From the NCBI GenBank assembly GCA_026390735.1, contig JAPLFJ010000064.1, positions 1-64,000 on the forward strand: 64,000 nt of DNA, given 5' to 3'. Origin of the DNA: Ignavibacteriota bacterium. GTDB lineage: Bacteria; Bacteroidota; Ignavibacteria; Tepidaquicellales; Tepidaquicellaceae. Of this stretch, positions 62,227 through 64,000 are shown piece after piece (position 1 is the stretch's first letter; the number at the start of each line of letters is the position of its first letter). Below the pieces are notes generated by a model. The model did not search any database. It was not told the DNA's origin and saw nothing but the letters and a program-made list of their open reading frames with translations. The position numbers and the translations under genes were made by a program.

Positions 62227-64000
62227 ATGCAGGCAGTGATAATGGCTGGCGGGTTTGGTACAAGGCTTAGACCTCTTACTAACAATATGCCAAAACCAAT
62301 GGTACCTATCGTTAATATACCTATGCTTGAACACGTTATCACTCTTCTGAAAAAATATGACATAACAGATTTTGTTATGCTCCTGTACTATCAGCCAGAA
62401 ATTATAAGACGCTATTTTGAGGATGGCTCCAGGTTTGGCGTAAACATTAAATATGTTCTTCCCGATAAGGATTATGGTACCGCGGGTGCTGTTAAACTGT
62501 CTGAAGAATTTATAAATGATGATTTCCTCGTTATCAGCGGAGATGTTTTAACTGACTTTGACCTCGGTGCAATAAGCAGATTCCATAATGAGAAAAAGTC
62601 TGTTGCTACTATATCACTCTACAGTTCCGAAAATCCTTTACAGTATGGAATAGTACTCACAAACAATGAAAACAAAATTGTAAGATTCCTTGAAAAGCCT
62701 TCTTCTTCTGAGGTCTTCTCAGATACTATAAATACAGGCATTTATTGTTTTGATAAATCTATATTTCAGTACATTCCCGAGGGTGAGAGTTTTGATTTCT
62801 CTAAAGATTTGTTTCCGTACCTTCTGAACAATAATATTCCGCTCTATGGTTTTAAAAGTGAAGGCTACTGGCGTGATGTCGGTAACCTCGAAGAATATAT
62901 CTACGCAAACCTTGACGTTCTTGAGGGAAAATTAAGTCATATTACTTTTAAAAATGTTGAGGGTAACTGTGTTAGTGATTCGGCTATTATTGAAGAGGGT
63001 GCAAAAGTAGAAAATTGTGTTATTGGAAACGAAGTCCTTATTGAAAGTAATGCAGAAGTAAAGAACTCTGTTATATGGAATAACGTAATTATTCATACCA
63101 ATACAAAAATACTGTTCGATGTTATAGGAAAGAACTGTGAGGTCGGTGAAAACACAAGAATAAACGACTTTGTGTTTATAGGTGATAATTGTTTAATTGG
63201 TAAGAATGTTTTTGTCAGTTCCAGTATTAAAATCTGGGATAAGAAAACTGTCGATAATAATGCTAAGGTTACACGGTCGATGATTCAGGAAGATACTTTT
63301 TTCAATGATTTGTTTACCGATTCAAGGATTACAGGACTTTCAAACCTGCAGATTAATCCCGAGTTCGCGGCAAAACTCGGTTCAGTATATGGGGCGTTCA
63401 TTGGCCAGAATAAGAGTATACTCGCAGGCCGCGATATCGATGATATATCAAACATGATTAAACGGTCAATCACCTCAGGCGTTCTGTCCGCAGGTGTTAA
63501 TGTTTCGGATTTACAGGTAATTCCGATTCCTATCTTAAGACAGGAATTAAAAAGCGGTGGTCATTCAGGAGGCATCTTCGTTAGAAAATCACCCTTTGAT
63601 CCGGGTTCAACTGATATTATTTTCCTCGATAAAGATGGTAAAGACTTATCGAGTAATAAAACAAAATCACTCGAACGTTCTTTCTTCAGCGAAGAATACC
63701 AGCGTGCAGATTTCTCAAACGTCGGTACTCTCAAATATCCTGAAAGAACCAATATGAAGTATAAAGAACACTTCATTGACTCACTTGATCTGGATGTGAT
63801 AAGAAAAAGAAAATTTAAGATAGTTCTGGATTATTCACACGGAATTACTTCAACCATATTCCCGAATATACTCGGTGACTTTAACTGTGAGATGGTATCT
63901 CTTTCCGCTCACCTTGATAAAGAAAGAATCACGCGTGAAGAAAATGAATTTAAAAAATCATTCGAGAATTTCAGGTACGTTGTTAAGTCGCTGAATTTTG
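62227..64000 (+). CDS. Sugar-phosphate nucleotidyltransferase / phosphomannomutase-like fusion, cut at the window end
   Basis: ATG 62227 opens a frame with no stop by the window edge (591 codons). Residues 1-235 are a nucleotidyltransferase: MQAVIMAGGFGTRLRPLTNNMPKPMVPI, ISGDVLTDFDL, EKPSSSE, NTGIYCF, YWRDVGNLEEY. A left-handed beta-helix follows (about 250-355; hexapeptide-like GAKVENCVIGNEVLI). From about 380 the sequence resembles phosphohexomutase domain I, but in place of the phosphoserine loop TASHNP it reads GGIFVRKSPFDPGS, so mutase activity is doubtful. This layout is known from putative mannose-1-phosphate guanylyltransferases. It may make GDP-mannose or another NDP-sugar for the glycan operon nearby. 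Confidence 0.9.
   Translation, partial: MQAVIMAGGFGTRLRPLTNNMPKPMVPIVNIPMLEHVITLLKKYDITDFVMLLYYQPEIIRRYFEDGSRFGVNIKYVLPDKDYGTAGAVKLSEEFINDDFLVISGDVLTDFDLGAISRFHNEKKSVATISLYSSENPLQYGIVLTNNENKIVRFLEKPSSSEVFSDTINTGIYCFDKSIFQYIPEGESFDFSKDLFPYLLNNNIPLYGFKSEGYWRDVGNLEEYIYANLDVLEGKLSHITFKNVEGNCVSDSAIIEEGAKVENCVIGNEVLIESNAEVKNSVIWNNVIIHTNTKILFDVIGKNCEVGENTRINDFVFIGDNCLIGKNVFVSSSIKIWDKKTVDNNAKVTRSMIQEDTFFNDLFTDSRITGLSNLQINPEFAAKLGSVYGAFIGQNKSILAGRDIDDISNMIKRSITSGVLSAGVNVSDLQVIPIPILRQELKSGGHSGGIFVRKSPFDPGSTDIIFLDKDGKDLSSNKTKSLERSFFSEEYQRADFSNVGTLKYPERTNMKYKEHFIDSLDLDVIRKRKFKIVLDYSHGITSTIFPNILGDFNCEMVSLSAHLDKERITREENEFKKSFENFRYVVKSLNF

Noticed and set aside
1-64000. tRNA or rRNA genes
   Set aside because: I looked for conserved rRNA words and tRNA T-arm patterns by eye and saw none; a covariance-model scan would be needed to exclude them.

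Overview
The window looks like a chromosomal piece of an AT-rich, free-living bacterium of the Bacteroidota/Chlorobi (FCB) group, most likely Ignavibacteria or a close relative. The main reasons are six secreted proteins that end in a type IX secretion (T9SS) sorting domain with the YPNPFNP/FPNPFNP motif, a SusC-style TonB receptor and a DUF5686 protein that both carry carboxypeptidase-like N-terminal domains, a menaquinone route, and start codons that mostly lack a Shine-Dalgarno sequence. This placement is inference; no rRNA or tRNA gene is visible in the window.

Layout. 1-4.5 kb: two minus-strand T9SS cargo genes (one cut by the window edge, one a GH81 beta-1,3-glucanase), separated by a repeat-rich gap. 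4.7-9.5 kb: a lipoprotein beta-carbonic anhydrase, an outer-membrane-like protein, a three-gene MCE/Mla-type lipid transporter and a thioredoxin-like 2Fe-2S ferredoxin. 9.85-19.6 kb: an accessory block with a PLD-nuclease/SNF2 helicase, an AAA/DUF4143 ATPase, a 1189-residue Eco57I-type adenine methyltransferase and an unknown 399-residue protein. This is probably a composite restriction/defence system and is the best candidate for something new here. 19.6-22.6 kb: a gene-poor, repeat-rich stretch with two tandem paralogues of a DUF6266-like family, a cupin, arrays of 7-base repeats and dispersed palindromes. 22.6-28.8 kb: a TetR-controlled RND efflux operon (TetR, TolC, adaptor, pump) with a perfect inverted-repeat operator.

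29-36 kb: housekeeping genes (ribosomal L25, Pth, membrane pyrophosphatase, RsmG) and a DUF5686 outer-membrane protein. 36-44 kb: a run of exported proteins, including two paralogues with a CxCH motif and sigma54-like promoters, a CxxS thioredoxin-like protein, an M28 peptidase and two beta-propeller T9SS cargos. 44-57 kb: glycogen synthase, a GmhB-like HAD phosphatase, a lipoprotein/barrel pair, then a compact series rpiB-glyA-tatC-polyprenyl synthase-menA-MFS-TonB receptor in which several genes overlap. 57-64 kb: a lipoprotein thioredoxin, a minus-strand four-gene glycan cluster (three glycosyltransferases and an FkbM methyltransferase), LemA, and a cut-off nucleotidyltransferase/phosphomannomutase fusion.

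Themes. Export to the surface (T9SS cargo, TonB, DUF5686, Mla, Tat) dominates. Polyprenyl synthase and MenA together point to menaquinone. Several promoters upstream of T9SS cargo genes resemble sigma54 -24/-12 elements, one of them with palindromic upstream sites at helical spacing. All functional calls are from reading the sequence; no database search was run.
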